Shown piece after piece: positions 26,447 to 40,838 of a stretch of DNA of 64,000 bases. The stretch comes from Methylomonas sp. EFPC3 (GTDB lineage Bacteria; Pseudomonadota; Gammaproteobacteria; Methylococcales; Methylomonadaceae). How positions within the stretch are numbered: the stretch's first letter is position 1; each line of letters starts with the position of its first letter. The notes beneath the pieces are model-generated. The model saw nothing but the letters and a program-made list of their open reading frames with translations, made no database searches and had not been told where the DNA came from. The translations under genes were made by a program, and so were the position numbers. The DNA is taken from assembly GCF_029643245.1 (NCBI RefSeq), contig NZ_CP116398.1:3964372-4028371 (forward strand), given 5' to 3'.

Positions 26447-27553
26447 ACCGTTTCGGCCAGGATATATTCCGCCCAAAATCACCGGCGCCTTGGCGCCGGT
26501 GACACTACATAGGTTACCCGGTAAGCGATTCAAAGTTTGCCGGGCCAGCCAAGCGAATGCGAGCGCTTCGACGTGATCCGGATCGACGCCGATGGCCGCT
26601 GTCGATGCGATTGAAACTCTTAAGTTTTCCGCCAACAACTGCAGCAAATGCAGGTTATGTGCGCCGCCGCCGCAAATGAACACTTGTTTGGTTTCCGGTG
26701 CGTGCCGGCTGATGGCATCGGAAATCGAATCTGCGCTGAATTGGCAAAGCGTCGCTTGAACGTCTTGAGCCGTTAGGTTGCCGAATGATTCGATTTTTCG
26801 CTTCAGCCAGGCTGCGGAAAAATACTCTTTGCCGGTGCTTTTCGGTGGCGTTAAATCGAAATAAGGGTCGTCTTTGAGTGCGGCCAGTAGCTCTTGGTTA
26901 GTGTGGCCTCCGGCCGCCCACTCCCCAGACTGATCGAACATGCCTGAATGGTGTTGCTGATACCAATAGTCGATCAGGCCATTGCCTGGGCCGGTATCGA
27001 AACCGATGACCGGTTTGTCGTCGAGTATCGTGATATTGGCGATGCCGCCGATGTTGACCACGGTTCTGGCCTGGTTCGGGTCGGTAAATAGCGCTTGGTG
27101 GAACGCCGGTACTAGTGGTGCGCCCTGGCCGCCGGCGGCGATGTCGCGGCGGCGAAAGTCGGCAACCGTAGTGATGCCGGTGATTTCCGCAATCCGGTTT
27201 GGATCGCCAATTTGCAGTGTGAAACCGTCGCTGCCGTCCGGAGCATGATAAACGGTTTGGCCGTGGCTGCCGATGGCTTTGATCGCGCTCGCTGGTATTC
27301 CTGTTTTTTTTAGTAATGCATTGGCGGCTTCGCCGAATAAACGGCCGATTTGGCTGTCCAGGTGTCCATAATCTAGCAATCGCACTGCCTGATTGGCTTG
27401 GCTGATTGCCTGAATGGATTGTCTCAGTGCCGGCGGGAAGGGTTGGTAATGGAACTCGACAAGCGTAATCTTGTTACCAGCGAAGTCGACCAGACCGGCA
27501 TCGATGCCATCGATGCTGGTCCCGGACATCAAGCCGATATAAAGTTCGGCCAT
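26438..27553 (-). CDS. anmK: anhydro-N-acetylmuramic acid kinase
   Basis: Phosphorylates and opens 1,6-anhydro-MurNAc from turned-over cell wall to give MurNAc-6-phosphate. The 371-residue protein begins with [20 protein letters not shown], and has [20 protein letters not shown] and [12 protein letters not shown], all family signatures of the ASKHA fold. It lies 4 bases downstream of the M23 peptidase gene, another cell-wall turnover function, so the two are probably co-transcribed. Confidence 0.96.
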   Translation of the reverse strand: MAELYIGLMSGTSIDGIDAGLVDFAGNKITLVEFHYQPFPPALRQSIQAISQANQAVRLLDYGHLDSQIGRLFGEAANALLKKTGIPASAIKAIGSHGQTVYHAPDGSDGFTLQIGDPNRIAEITGITTVADFRRRDIAAGGQGAPLVPAFHQALFTDPNQARTVVNIGGIANITILDDKPVIGFDTGPGNGLIDYWYQQHHSGMFDQSGEWAAGGHTNQELLAALKDDPYFDLTPPKSTGKEYFSAAWLKRKIESFGNLTAQDVQATLCQFSADSISDAISRHAPETKQVFICGGGAHNLHLLQLLAENLRVSIASTAAIGVDPDHVEALAFAWLARQTLNRLPGNLCSVTGAKAPVILGGIYPGRNGLG

Positions 27554-27557
27554 CGGT

Positions 27558-28862
27558 TTAATTCTGCGCGACCTGAGCGTCGCCTTTGGCTTGTTTGAGT
27601 TGCGCGACCAGCGGTTGGGTTTGGGTCTTGAATTTGGCCAGCAGGGCTTTGTCCATCGGCATGGAATGAGGCAGCTTTACCGTGACCGGATTGACGTGTT
27701 GGCCGCCGATGCGGAATTCGTAATGCAAATGCGGACCGGTGGCCAAGCCGGTTTTGCCGACGTAACCGATCACTTCGCCTTGTTTGATGCTGCTGCCCAC
27801 TTTCTGGCCGGATTTGAAACCCGACAGATGGGCGTAAAGTGTGGAGTATTTTTGACCGTGCTCGATTTCGACCACATTGCCGTAACCGTTTCTGACGCCG
27901 CGGAACACGATTTTGCCGTCGCCGGTGGTTTTGACAGGCGTGCCGATGGCGGCGGAATAGTCCACTCCCTTGTGGGCGCGAATCGTGTTCAATATCGGAT
28001 GTTTGCGGTGCAGGTTGAAGTGCGAACTGATTTTGGCGAAGTCCATCGGCGTTTGCAGGAAGGCTTTGCGTAATCCGTTGCCGTCCGGCGTGTAATAACC
28101 GGTATTGCCCTGATTGTCTTCGAAGCGTACTGCGGTGTAAGTCTTACCTTGGTTGACGAATTCCACTGATAAGATGTCGCCGGTGTCGAATTCGCGCCCT
28201 TCTACGAACAGCTTTTCATAGACCACGGTGAACTCGTCGCCGTCGCGCAAATTCAACGCAAAATCGATGTCCCAGGCGAAGATGTCGGCCAGTTTTAGAA
28301 TGATCTTTTCCGGCAATCCTGCTTGTGTGCCGTCTTCGAACAGCGAGGAATGGATCGTAGCCTTGGCGCTGGCGACTTGATAATCGACTTTTTTGCTGAG
28401 CAATTCGACATCGAAGCCATCGTCGTGACGGGTCGCAATCAGGGTTTCGAACGGGTTTTTGGCGTAGGTTAGGCGTTCCAATTCTCCCGAGGCGTTAAGC
28501 GTGGCAACCACGTCTTGGCCGGGCTCGACCGCTGCGAATTGCTTGCCGGTTGGGTTGGCGTGGATGATTTTATGCAGATCCTCGCGGTTCAGGTTTAAGT
28601 CCGAAAAAATGCTGGAAAGGTTTTCGCCGGTTTTGACGGTGTGTTCCAGTTCCTCGGTGACGTCGAGGTGTTTGATTTTGGGTTTGGCTTGATTGTAATT
28701 GGTGTATCGATCAAGCCTGGAAGAGATCAGTTTGTCGTGCTCCAGACTTTTGGCGTCTTCCAAGCCTTTGTGCGGGATCAATCCGTAACTTGCACTTGCG
28801 GCAACAACGGTACAAGCGCCTAACAGCGCCGACTTGAGTATTCTGTTCTTCACAGCAATCAC
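27558..28862 (-). CDS. M23 murein endopeptidase, MepM-like
   Basis: A 434-residue periplasmic LytM-family endopeptidase that cuts peptide cross-links in peptidoglycan. It has an N-terminal membrane/signal segment (about 8-28), a LysM/OapA-like region (about 75-130), then the zinc peptidase domain with HKGVDYSAAIGTPV and GPHLHYEFR supplying the metal and catalytic histidines. It resembles E. coli MepM (YebA), which is also often found between tyrS and anmK in related bacteria. The start is a GTG at 28862, with no in-frame ATG near the signal segment. Confidence 0.9.
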   Translation of the reverse strand: MIAVKNRILKSALLGACTVVAASASYGLIPHKGLEDAKSLEHDKLISSRLDRYTNYNQAKPKIKHLDVTEELEHTVKTGENLSSIFSDLNLNREDLHKIIHANPTGKQFAAVEPGQDVVATLNASGELERLTYAKNPFETLIATRHDDGFDVELLSKKVDYQVASAKATIHSSLFEDGTQAGLPEKIILKLADIFAWDIDFALNLRDGDEFTVVYEKLFVEGREFDTGDILSVEFVNQGKTYTAVRFEDNQGNTGYYTPDGNGLRKAFLQTPMDFAKISSHFNLHRKHPILNTIRAHKGVDYSAAIGTPVKTTGDGKIVFRGVRNGYGNVVEIEHGQKYSTLYAHLSGFKSGQKVGSSIKQGEVIGYVGKTGLATGPHLHYEFRIGGQHVNPVTVKLPHSMPMDKALLAKFKTQTQPLVAQLKQAKGDAQVAQN

Positions 28863-28956
28863 TTTTCATTGTTTGTCGAATGCCCAATTGTAGGCAATTT
28901 TATGGTTCATGGCTAACAAATGGGGATTTTTTATCCGTTGATACAGTTGCATCACT

Positions 28957-28962
28957 TATAAT
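28957..28962 (+). promoter_or_regulatory. tyrS -10 element
   Basis: A perfect TATAAT followed by GCGCGCC lies 37 bases before the tyrS start. The TTGATA at 28938 is only 13 bases away, too close for a normal -35, so the upstream element is unclear. The GC-rich stretch after the -10 is typical of growth-rate-controlled promoters. Confidence 0.45.
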
Positions 28963-28998
28963 GCGCGCCCTAAAACTGAAGGCTATTAGGAGAGTGTT

Positions 28999-30192
28999 TT
29001 GTTGCAAGAAACCTTGGCTCAGCTGCGTTACGGAGCTGAAGAAATCTTGTTGGAATCCGAGTTCGTTAAGAAGTTGGAAGAGAATCGACCGTTGACGATC
29101 AAGGCCGGATTCGATCCGACCGCTCCGGATTTACATTTGGGGCATACCGTACTGATCAACAAGCTTAAGCAGTTTCAAGATGCCGGCCACAACGTTCAAT
29201 TTTTGATCGGCGATTTCACTGCGATGATAGGCGATCCGACTGGTAAAAATGTCACGCGGAAGCCGTTGAGCAGGGAAGAGGTGCTGGAGAATGCCAAGAC
29301 TTATCAAGCCCAGGTTTTTAAAATATTGGATCCGGAAAAAACCGAGGTGAAATTCAATTCGGCGTGGATGCGCGCAATGACCAGTGCGGAATTGATTCAG
29401 TTGGCTGCAAAACACACGGTGGCCAGGATGCTGGAGCGGGACGATTTCAGCAAGCGTTATAAAGGTGGTCAGCCGATTGCGATTCATGAATTTTTATATC
29501 CGCTGATTCAGGGTTACGATTCTGTAGTCATGAAGGCGGATCTCGAGCTGGGTGGAACCGATCAAAAGTTTAATTTGCTGGTCGGGCGCCAATTGCAGGA
29601 GATTTATGGTCAGAAGCCGCAGATAGTCCTGACCATGCCGATCCTGGAAGGCTTGGATGGGGTGCAGAAGATGTCGAAATCTCTGAACAACTATATAGGT
29701 ATTGCTGATGCGGCAGATGATATGTTCGGCAAGATCATGTCGATATCCGACGAATTGATGTGGCGCTATTTCAAGCTTTTGAGTTTTCGGCCGATGCTGG
29801 AAATCGAGGGTTGGCGGCAAGCGTGTGAGGATGGTGACAATCCGCGGAATTATAAAGTCGCGTTGGCGCAGGAAATCGTCGAGCGGTTTCATGGTTTCGC
29901 TGCCGCCAAATCGGCGCTGGAAAATTTCGAAGCGCGGTTTCAGAGAGGGGCTATACCAGAAGATCTGGCTGAAATAGAGATGGATGCAGGGAGCGAAGGT
30001 TTGCCAATTGCTAATCTACTGAAAAATGCTGGACTGGTAGAGAGTACTTCGGAGGCGTTGCGTTTAATCAAGCAAGGCGCTGTGAAAATCGATGGCGAAA
30101 AGCTGGATGATCCGAAGCGAATAATCACTGCAAGTTCTCATGTTTACCAGGTCGGCAAAAGAAAGTTTGCCAAAGTGAAATTAAAATGTTGA
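28999..30192 (+). CDS. tyrS: tyrosyl-tRNA synthetase
   Basis: Charges tRNA-Tyr with tyrosine. The 397-residue class I synthetase has [15 protein letters not shown] (HIGH-type motif), [11 protein letters not shown] (KMSKS) and a C-terminal S4 RNA-binding domain (about 335-397). Among the two bacterial TyrRS types this is the TyrZ-like form, with DPTG and GKNV following the HIGH motif. Start: TTG 28999, 5 bases after the AGGAGAG site, with TTG 29002 as alternative. No ATG or GTG start fits. Confidence 0.94.
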   Translation: MLQETLAQLRYGAEEILLESEFVKKLEENRPLTIKAGFDPTAPDLHLGHTVLINKLKQFQDAGHNVQFLIGDFTAMIGDPTGKNVTRKPLSREEVLENAKTYQAQVFKILDPEKTEVKFNSAWMRAMTSAELIQLAAKHTVARMLERDDFSKRYKGGQPIAIHEFLYPLIQGYDSVVMKADLELGGTDQKFNLLVGRQLQEIYGQKPQIVLTMPILEGLDGVQKMSKSLNNYIGIADAADDMFGKIMSISDELMWRYFKLLSFRPMLEIEGWRQACEDGDNPRNYKVALAQEIVERFHGFAAAKSALENFEARFQRGAIPEDLAEIEMDAGSEGLPIANLLKNAGLVESTSEALRLIKQGAVKIDGEKLDDPKRIITASSHVYQVGKRKFAKVKLKC

Positions 30193-30362
30193 CAGAGTGG
30201 AGAGGTGTGGCTAGAATGAGCGGCTCTTCACTGCTGACGGCTTGGGGATTTGAAGGTTAAATCCTGGGTTGGTGGTGGGCTTGCTGGCTCTGTTGTTTTG
30301 GGGTTGGTAAGTTGGTGGCTTTTGATTTGGAGGTTTGAATCGAAAGTCGCTGAAAAAAGTGG

Positions 30363-30390
30363 TTGACATGACTTCTGATTGCTGTAGAAT
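30363..30390 (+). promoter_or_regulatory. rRNA operon promoter
   Basis: TTGACA (30363-30368), a 16-base spacer and TAGAAT (30385-30390) form a near-consensus sigma-70 promoter with an A-rich run just upstream. It lies 190 bases before mature 16S. Confidence 0.8.
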
Positions 30391-30419
30391 ATGTCGGCTC
30401 AACAGGGCGAAACGCTCTG

Positions 30420-30430
30420 GCTCTTTAACA
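30420..30430 (+). promoter_or_regulatory. boxA antitermination site, leader
   Basis: GCTCTTTAACA matches the boxA core that binds NusB/NusE in rRNA leaders. The same word recurs ahead of 23S at 32544. Confidence 0.85.
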
Positions 30431-30581
30431 AACTGAATCGAAATAATTTGTGTGGGTATGTGTAGCGATCGATTTCTGTTAGAAATTATCGGTACAGACC
30501 ACGTCAATTTAAGCTTATAAATTACGTTCTGTAATCGAGTCAAGATTGGTCGCTAATCTTTCTTAGCGACAAACCAAAATT

Positions 30582-32117
<1,536 letters not shown>

Positions 32118-32177
32118 CAAAGACAGAATCCCGTTACACGTATCCACAACAAATTATTTCGATTGAAAGACGCACCT

Positions 32178-32254
<77 letters not shown>

Positions 32255-32362
32255 ACGCGAAAAGCAAGACGAAAGCAACAAGGCAACTGAACACGCAAAA
32301 GACATTCGTCGGATTGCTGTTTTGATCTTGACGATTTCGGCTTTAGTCTTTTGACTGTTTTC

Positions 32363-32438
32363 GGGGCCATAGCTCAGCTGGGAGAGCGCCTGCCTTGCAC
32401 GCAGGAGGTCGGGAGTTCGATCCTCCCTGGCTCCACCA
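32363..32438 (+). tRNA. tRNA-Ala (TGC)
   Basis: A 76-base tRNA in the spacer. The acceptor stem is GGGGCCA with TGGCTCC (one G-U pair), the anticodon loop is CTTGCAC with TGC, and the CCA end is encoded. Ile followed by Ala is the commonest spacer order in gammaproteobacteria. Confidence 0.98.
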
Positions 32439-32779
32439 CTCGCCAGAGGCAAGCCAAGTGCCCGCGTCCAACGTATCCGTGAAGGCGATCAGCTCTATAA
32501 TGCTTGAATACAGGCTTTATAGAATTGATCCTTAGATCAATACGCTCTTTAACAATATGGAAATCTGTAACCAAGTCTTGATCGGAAACGATCAAAACTG
32601 AAACGAGTTGCGGTTTATCGGAAGTGATTATCGAAAGATAAGCGCCGAAAGTAAATAGCAAGTCGTTCTCAAGCAACATCAGCGAACATGTCAGCTGACA
32701 AATAACTTAAATCGTAAGCCTAACGAAGCCGAAGATGAAAATCGGAAGCGAAGTAAAAGCAGACGTATTCGGGTTATAT
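32439..32779 (+). other. tRNA-Ala to 23S spacer
   Basis: 341 bases without a gene. The spacer contains a boxA copy and the 23S upstream processing region. I see nothing else in it. Confidence 0.8.
32544..32554 (+). promoter_or_regulatory. boxA antitermination site, spacer
   Basis: GCTCTTTAACA is identical to the leader boxA and is placed between tRNA-Ala and 23S, where E. coli also keeps one. Confidence 0.8.
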
Positions 32780-35673
<2,894 letters not shown>

Positions 35674-35834
35674 ATAACACCCAATGCGTTTGGGTAGCAG
35701 TTGACTGCTGATAACAAACTGAGAACGACAAACTCGCTACAGATTTCCATGAAAAACAGGTTAACGGCGAAAGCCGGCAAGCGAATAAGCTTGAAACCTG
35801 TGCATGACGGCTGCAACAACAGCCTAACCAGTTT

Positions 35835-35951
35835 GCTTGGTGAACATAGCAAGCGTGAACCACCCGATCCCATCCCGAACTCGGAAGTGAAACCGCTTAG
35901 CGCCGATGATAGTGTGGCAGGTTGCCATGTGAAAGTAGGTCATCGCCAAGC
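35835..35951 (+). rRNA. rrf: 5S ribosomal RNA
   Basis: About 117 bases. The closing helix is GCTTGGTGA with TCGCCAAGC. The internal hallmark CCGAACTCGGAAGTGAAACC is present. It is the last RNA of the operon. Confidence 0.95.
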
Positions 35952-35962
35952 TCTTAAACATA

Positions 35963-35989
35963 AAGCCCGTCTCAGACGGGCTTTTTTTT
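35963..35989 (+). terminator. rRNA operon terminator
   Basis: AAGCCCGT and ACGGGCTT arms around a CTCAG loop are followed by eight T residues, 12 bases after 5S. A strong intrinsic terminator. Confidence 0.95.
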
Positions 35990-36088
35990 GCCTAGACTCT
36001 TCTCACAGCTGCGTGCGCCATGCGATGGCTCAATCCAGGTACGGGACACGTAAGGCTGCTAATCCGCCTAGAGAGTCGTTCAATTCGA

Positions 36089-36577
36089 CTACATTGCGGC
36101 AATTCGTGCTCGCCAGTCCGCTAAATTGAATCGACCAACCACCCGGGAAACGACATTCCTTTCCCGGTCAATCAAAAAACTGCTGGGCGTCAACGATACA
36201 TCTCCAAAGGCCCTCGCATGGACGCCTTCGATATCCAAGGCTACTGCATACGGCAATTTCCGCATTTCGCTCAACTGCTTTACTCGGCTGGGAATCTCGT
36301 AAGGCATCGCTACCGCAATTATTTGCAAACCCTTGTGGGCGAATTGTTGGTGCAAAGCGATTAAATCCGGAATTTCTTCGATACAGGCCCGGCAGTCGGT
36401 CGCCCAAAATGTGATCAATACTGGCTGACCGCCCAATTCTCCGAGCACAATTCGCTCGCCACTTAGCGTGGTGAATTCGGCATCGGGGGCTTTGGGGTCT
36501 AAATGAGTTTGTTGCCAAAAAACTATCGCCAACATGCTCACAGCGACAATTGCACCAAGTGCGGATTTTAGTTGCAT
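36089..36577 (-). CDS. TlpA-like membrane thioredoxin
   Basis: A 162-residue thioredoxin-fold protein tethered to the periplasmic face by one N-terminal helix (about 6-22). The redox site is CRAC in WATDCRACIEEIP, with the later cis-Pro region LTPSSFLID. TlpA/ResA proteins reduce disulfides during cytochrome assembly or similar jobs. The active-site dipeptide Arg-Ala is not the ResA Glu-Pro, so the substrate is unclear. It stands alone, divergent from serA and convergent with the rRNA operon. Confidence 0.85.
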   Translation of the reverse strand: MQLKSALGAIVAVSMLAIVFWQQTHLDPKAPDAEFTTLSGERIVLGELGGQPVLITFWATDCRACIEEIPDLIALHQQFAHKGLQIIAVAMPYEIPSRVKQLSEMRKLPYAVALDIEGVHARAFGDVSLTPSSFLIDRERNVVSRVVGRFNLADWRARIAAM

Positions 36578-36670
36578 AGGCGTTAAATTCGGGACGGCTT
36601 GATTGGTCTTGGGGCGATTATAACAAAGCTGCTAAAATGGCCGAATTGCCCATCAATCGTGGTTTCTGTG

Positions 36671-38254
36671 ATGAAAAAAATTCTGATTTCCGACAAGCTC
36701 GCGGAAGACGGCGTTAATTTTTTGAATGCTCAAGAAGGCATTCAAATTCATATTCAGACCGGATTGGATGAAGATGAGTTATGCGAATTGATTGCCGAAT
36801 ATGATGCATTGCTGATCAGAAGCGATACCCAGGTCACGAGGCGGGTTTTACAGTGCGCGACCAAGTTAAAAGTGGTTGGACGAGCGGGCATTGGAGTCGA
36901 TAACGTCGATTTAGCGGCTGCTACCGAACAGGGTGTTATCGTAATGAATACGCCCGATGCGAACGCGACCACCACGGCGGAATTGGCGATCGCGCATATC
37001 TTCTCGTTAAGCCGGAATCTGCCTGCGGCCAATCTCTCGGTTCGACAAGGAAAGTGGGAGCGGGCCAAGCTGATGGGTGCCGAGATTGCCCACAAGACGC
37101 TGTCTATTTTGGGTTTCGGTACGATCGGCCGGATCGTCGCCCAGCGAGGACATGGCTTAGGCATGCGGGTAATTGCTTACGATCCTTATGTTGCCCCCGA
37201 TGTTTTCGCTAAACACGGTGCGGAAATGGTCGATCTGGATACGTTGCTTAAACAGGCAGATTATTTGACGCTGCATTGTCCGTTATTAGAAAAAACTAAA
37301 AATATTATCGGCCACCAACAATTGGCCATGATGAAGAAGTCGGCAAGACTGATTAATTGCGCCCGTGGTGGTTTGGTCGACGAAGCGGCGCTATACGACG
37401 CGTTAAAGGCAGGGCGTATTGCCGGCGCGGCCTTGGACGTTTATGAAAACGAGCCACCGGCCGATTCCCCTTTGTTGAGTTTGGATAATATTGTGTTTAC
37501 TCCTCACCTTGGGGCGTCCACCAAAGAAGCGCAAATTGCAGTTAGCGTCGAAATTGCGCGTCAGGTTGTCAAGTACCTGCAAACCGGCGAAGCGGTTAAT
37601 GCCTTGAATCTACCTAGACTGTCAGCCGAAGAGCTGAACGAGGCGCAGCCATTTATGAACTTGGCGAATATTCTGGGTAAGGTCTTGGTGGGTTTAATCG
37701 ACCGGCCGATCGAAAAACTGGATGTTGCCGTTTTCGGTAAAGCCGCCCAAGTCAAAATCAGGCCGATATCGGCGGAAGCCATGGTAGGTTTGTTTAAAGG
37801 TCAACTTTCGACTCCAGTCAACCGGGTCAACGTCGAAAATATCGCCAAACGCCAGGGTGTTGCGCTGGTTGAATCACAGACCGAATACGCTGAAGGCTAT
37901 CAATCGTTGATTAAAATCACCGGGCATTGTGGGGATAAGGAAGTATCTCTGTCCGGTACCTTGCTCGGACATCAGCATCCCCGGTTGGTCGGTATCAACC
38001 ACTTCGAAATCGAAGTCGTGCCGGAGGGGGCGTTGTTGATTACCCGGCATGACGACAAACCCGGTGTGATTGCGGCGATCAGTTCGATATTGGGCGCGGC
38101 CAATATCAATATCACCCGGATGCAGGTCAGTATCGCCGACCAAAACCAATTGGCGATGATGGTGATCAGCGTTTCCGACCCTTTGAACGAACAAGTATTG
38201 AAAGCAGTATGCGAAGTGCCGGCAGTGCATACGGCGAGGCAAATCGTTTTATGA
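36671..38254 (+). CDS. serA: D-3-phosphoglycerate dehydrogenase, long form
   Basis: First step of serine synthesis: 3-phosphoglycerate to 3-phosphohydroxypyruvate. The 527-residue protein is the long form. It has a catalytic and NAD-binding core (about 1-310; VGRAGIGVDNVD, LGFGTIGRIVAQ, FTPHLGAST), then an intervening domain (about 320-450) and an ACT domain (about 453-527, LITRHDDKPGVIAAIS) for serine feedback. The start is ATG 36671, where the family N terminus KKILISDKLAEDG begins. serB follows with a 4-base overlap. Confidence 0.95.
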   Translation: MKKILISDKLAEDGVNFLNAQEGIQIHIQTGLDEDELCELIAEYDALLIRSDTQVTRRVLQCATKLKVVGRAGIGVDNVDLAAATEQGVIVMNTPDANATTTAELAIAHIFSLSRNLPAANLSVRQGKWERAKLMGAEIAHKTLSILGFGTIGRIVAQRGHGLGMRVIAYDPYVAPDVFAKHGAEMVDLDTLLKQADYLTLHCPLLEKTKNIIGHQQLAMMKKSARLINCARGGLVDEAALYDALKAGRIAGAALDVYENEPPADSPLLSLDNIVFTPHLGASTKEAQIAVSVEIARQVVKYLQTGEAVNALNLPRLSAEELNEAQPFMNLANILGKVLVGLIDRPIEKLDVAVFGKAAQVKIRPISAEAMVGLFKGQLSTPVNRVNVENIAKRQGVALVESQTEYAEGYQSLIKITGHCGDKEVSLSGTLLGHQHPRLVGINHFEIEVVPEGALLITRHDDKPGVIAAISSILGAANINITRMQVSIADQNQLAMMVISVSDPLNEQVLKAVCEVPAVHTARQIVL

Positions 38255-38892
38255 GTTTTGATGTAGTCTGTTTTGATTGTGACAGTACCTTGAGCCGGAT
38301 CGAAGGGATAGACGAGTTGGCCCGGCGTAATGGGATATTCGATGAAGTGGCGGCGTTGACAGATGCGGCGATGAATGGCGAATTGGCGTTGGAAGAGGTT
38401 TATGCCAAACGCTTGGAATTGATCAAACCGGACAAAGCGGCGATAGATTGGTTGGCCGCCTTGTACATTTCCGAGTTGGTCGACGGTGTTGCCGAAACCG
38501 TTGCCGCGTTACAAGCGAATGCCAAACAAATCCATATTATCAGCGGAGGATTGCGGCAAGCGATTTTGCCGTTGGCGGAACGGCTGGGGATTCCGGAGCA
38601 GCACGTGCATGCGGTCGATATCGAGTTCGACGCCGACGGCGGGTATTCGGATTTTGCCCGGCATTCGCCGTTAGCCGTCAGCGGCGGTAAGGCTAGAGTC
38701 TGCAGAAGGCTTAGAATGCACCATTCAGCCTTGGTGATGATAGGTGACGGCAAGACCGATCTGGAGGCCAAGCAGGCCGGTGCTTACATGATCGGGTTTG
38801 GTGGCGTGGTCCGCCGGCCTTTGGTGGAAGAACAAGCGGATTGCTACGTCGCCGATGCGTCGCTAACGGCCGTTTTGCCGCACGTGCTATAA
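38251..38892 (+). CDS. serB: phosphoserine phosphatase-type HAD hydrolase
   Basis: Likely last step of serine synthesis, hydrolysing phosphoserine. This is a 213-residue HAD protein with the nucleophile motif DCDST (Asp9 and Asp11), the serine-phosphatase signature SRIEGIDELA, ISGGLRQAI, and GDGKTDLEAKQAG. It lacks the N-terminal regulatory part of E. coli SerB, resembling the short plant and bacterial type. The ATGA overlap with serA strongly supports the role. Confidence 0.88.
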   Translation: MSFDVVCFDCDSTLSRIEGIDELARRNGIFDEVAALTDAAMNGELALEEVYAKRLELIKPDKAAIDWLAALYISELVDGVAETVAALQANAKQIHIISGGLRQAILPLAERLGIPEQHVHAVDIEFDADGGYSDFARHSPLAVSGGKARVCRRLRMHHSALVMIGDGKTDLEAKQAGAYMIGFGGVVRRPLVEEQADCYVADASLTAVLPHVL

Positions 38893-38960
38893 CGAAGCTC
38901 GATAAGCCGGGTTTGCGATGGTAAAATCGGCAAATTTTTTAGAGGATTCAGAGAGATACA

Positions 38961-39710
38961 ATGGCAGGGCATAGTAAGTGGGCGAATATCAAACATCGTA
39001 AAGGTGCGCAAGACGCCAAACGGGGCAAGATTTTTACCAAACTGATCCGGGAAATTACTGTAGCCGCCAAAGGTCCGGGTGGCGGCGACGTTGCCAATAA
39101 TCCCAGCTTGCGCGCGGTTATCGACAAGGCGCTTGGTGCCAACATGAAGCGGGACACCATTGATAACACCATCAAAAAAGCCATCGGCGCACTCGACGGC
39201 GATAATTACGAACACGTGCGCTATGAGGGTTACGGCCCCGGCGGCACCGCGGTCATGGTCAATTGCCTGACCGATAATCGTAATCGCACCGTAGCCGACG
39301 TGCGACACGCTTTTTCCAAGCATGGCGGCAACTTGGGTACGGACGGTTCCGTGGCATATCTTTTCCGTAAGGTCGGCATTATCAGTTTTTCCGACGAGGT
39401 AAACGAAGATGCGGTGATGGAAGCGGCGATGGAGGCGGGGGCCGAGGATGTCGTGAGCAACGACGACGGGTCGATCGATGTGTTTACGGCGCCGGAGGAT
39501 TATCTGAATGTCAAAGAAGCCATGGTCGCTGCTGGATTGGAGCCGGAAAGCGCGGAAGTCACTATGCATGCCGACACTAAAACCGAGTTAGACGCCGAGG
39601 CTGCCGAGAAAATGCTGAAGTTGATCGATCGCTTGGAAGATTTGGATGACGTCCAAGACGTCTATTCGAATGCCGACATCAGCGACGAAATTATGGCCGC
39701 GATCGGTTAA
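38961..39710 (+). CDS. yebC: YebC/PmpR-family protein
   Basis: A 249-residue YebC/PmpR protein, a conserved cytosolic factor described as a DNA-binding regulator and, more recently, as a translation factor at proline stretches. The family opening [25 protein letters not shown] and the [13 protein letters not shown] motif are present. It heads the ruvCAB-tol string, the usual place for yebC. Confidence 0.96.
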   Translation: MAGHSKWANIKHRKGAQDAKRGKIFTKLIREITVAAKGPGGGDVANNPSLRAVIDKALGANMKRDTIDNTIKKAIGALDGDNYEHVRYEGYGPGGTAVMVNCLTDNRNRTVADVRHAFSKHGGNLGTDGSVAYLFRKVGIISFSDEVNEDAVMEAAMEAGAEDVVSNDDGSIDVFTAPEDYLNVKEAMVAAGLEPESAEVTMHADTKTELDAEAAEKMLKLIDRLEDLDDVQDVYSNADISDEIMAAIG

Positions 39711-39741
39711 TCTGCTTTGACATTAAGCGGCGGTTAAGCGA

Positions 39742-40239
39742 TTGGTCAGGATACTAGGCATAGACCCCGGCTCGAGAATTACCGGTTACGGCGTGGTCGA
39801 AACGTCGCCGCGCGGCGTCAAATACTTGGCTAGCGGTTGCATTCGGGTACAGTCCGATAATTTTCCGGAGCGGTTGCAACAAATCTTCGATGGCGTCAGC
39901 CAGATTATAGAGTTGTATAGTCCGGAGCAGATGGCGATCGAGCAGGTTTTCATGCACAAGAACGCTGATTCTGCCTTGAAGCTCGGCCAAGCCCGCGGCG
40001 CCGCAATTTGCGCGACGATGAACAGGCGGCTACCGGTGTTCGAATATGCCGCTCGGCAAGTCAAACAGGCGCTGGTCGGTAAAGGCAACGCAGACAAGTT
40101 GCAAGTGCAGCATATGGTGAAAATTTTGTTGAATATTCAAGGCGAGCTACAAATCGATGCCAGCGATGCGTTGGCGGTCAGCCTCTGCCATAGCCATTAC
40201 CAGGAAACAGCGAAACGCCTGCAGCAGGTGGGGGCGTGA
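39742..40239 (+). CDS. ruvC: Holliday junction endonuclease RuvC
   Basis: Cuts Holliday junctions after RuvAB branch migration. The 165-residue protein has [15 protein letters not shown] with catalytic Asp8, the second acid in the AIEQVF segment and the final [12 protein letters not shown]. The only start that gives a normal length is TTG 39742, without a clear ribosome site. ruvA starts inside its stop codon (GTGA). Confidence 0.95.
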   Translation: MVRILGIDPGSRITGYGVVETSPRGVKYLASGCIRVQSDNFPERLQQIFDGVSQIIELYSPEQMAIEQVFMHKNADSALKLGQARGAAICATMNRRLPVFEYAARQVKQALVGKGNADKLQVQHMVKILLNIQGELQIDASDALAVSLCHSHYQETAKRLQQVGA

Positions 40240-40838
40240 TCGGTTTTTTGCGTGGCAAGCTGATCCACAAGGCGCCGCCGCAGTTATTGCTGGACGTGCA
40301 GGGCGTTGGCTATGAAGTCGAAGCACCGATGAATACCTTTTACGATTTGCCGGCGCTGGGCGAGGAAGTCCGCTTACATACCCATTTGATCGTACGGGAA
40401 GACGCGCATATTTTGTTCGGTTTTGTCAGCGAAGGCGAGAGAAGTTTGTTTCGGGCGCTGATCAAAGTTAACGGGATAGGACCCAAATTGGCGTTGACCA
40501 TATTGTCCGGACAGACGACAGAGGCGTTTTACCGCTGTATCGACGACAATGACGTCAAGGCCTTGGTGCGCTTGCCCGGCGTCGGCCAAAAGACCGCCGA
40601 ACGCTTGATCGTGGAGATGCGCGGGCGCTTGCCGGACCTAAACAAATTTAGTGCACGCGAGTCAGGTGGTGGCCAAACCTATGTCGCCAAAGAGTCTGCA
40701 AAACAGGAGGCCATCAGCGCGTTGTGCGCGTTGGGCTACAAACCGCAGGATGCGGCGCGGATGGCCCAGGCCGTTGCCAGCGACGATAGCAGTTGCGAAG
40801 ATATCATTCGCGCGGCACTGCGCGGAGCGGTTAAATGA
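40236..40838 (+). CDS. ruvA: Holliday junction helicase subunit RuvA
   Basis: A 200-residue tetrameric junction-binding protein that recruits RuvB. It has [12 protein letters not shown] at the start, the helix-hairpin-helix stretches [11 protein letters not shown] and [16 protein letters not shown], and a C-terminal RuvB-binding domain. It uses a GTG start overlapping ruvC and overlaps ruvB (ATGA). Confidence 0.97.
   Translation: MIGFLRGKLIHKAPPQLLLDVQGVGYEVEAPMNTFYDLPALGEEVRLHTHLIVREDAHILFGFVSEGERSLFRALIKVNGIGPKLALTILSGQTTEAFYRCIDDNDVKALVRLPGVGQKTAERLIVEMRGRLPDLNKFSARESGGGQTYVAKESAKQEAISALCALGYKPQDAARMAQAVASDDSSCEDIIRAALRGAVK

Larger units (their letters stand above)
30193..30581 (+). other. 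rRNA operon leader region
   Basis: No gene is present in this 389-base gap between tyrS and 16S. It holds the rRNA promoter, a boxA antitermination site, a small hairpin (ATTTCT 30472-30477 with AGAAAT 30481-30486) and a perfect 8-bp stem (GTCGCTAA 30549-30556 with TTAGCGAC 30563-30570) just before mature 16S. The last may help precursor processing. Short open frames here are unsupported. Confidence 0.8.

Noticed and set aside
28863-28998. A T-box or other riboswitch ahead of tyrS
   Set aside because: The leader after the -10 is only about 35 bases, too short for a T-box, and no conserved element is seen.
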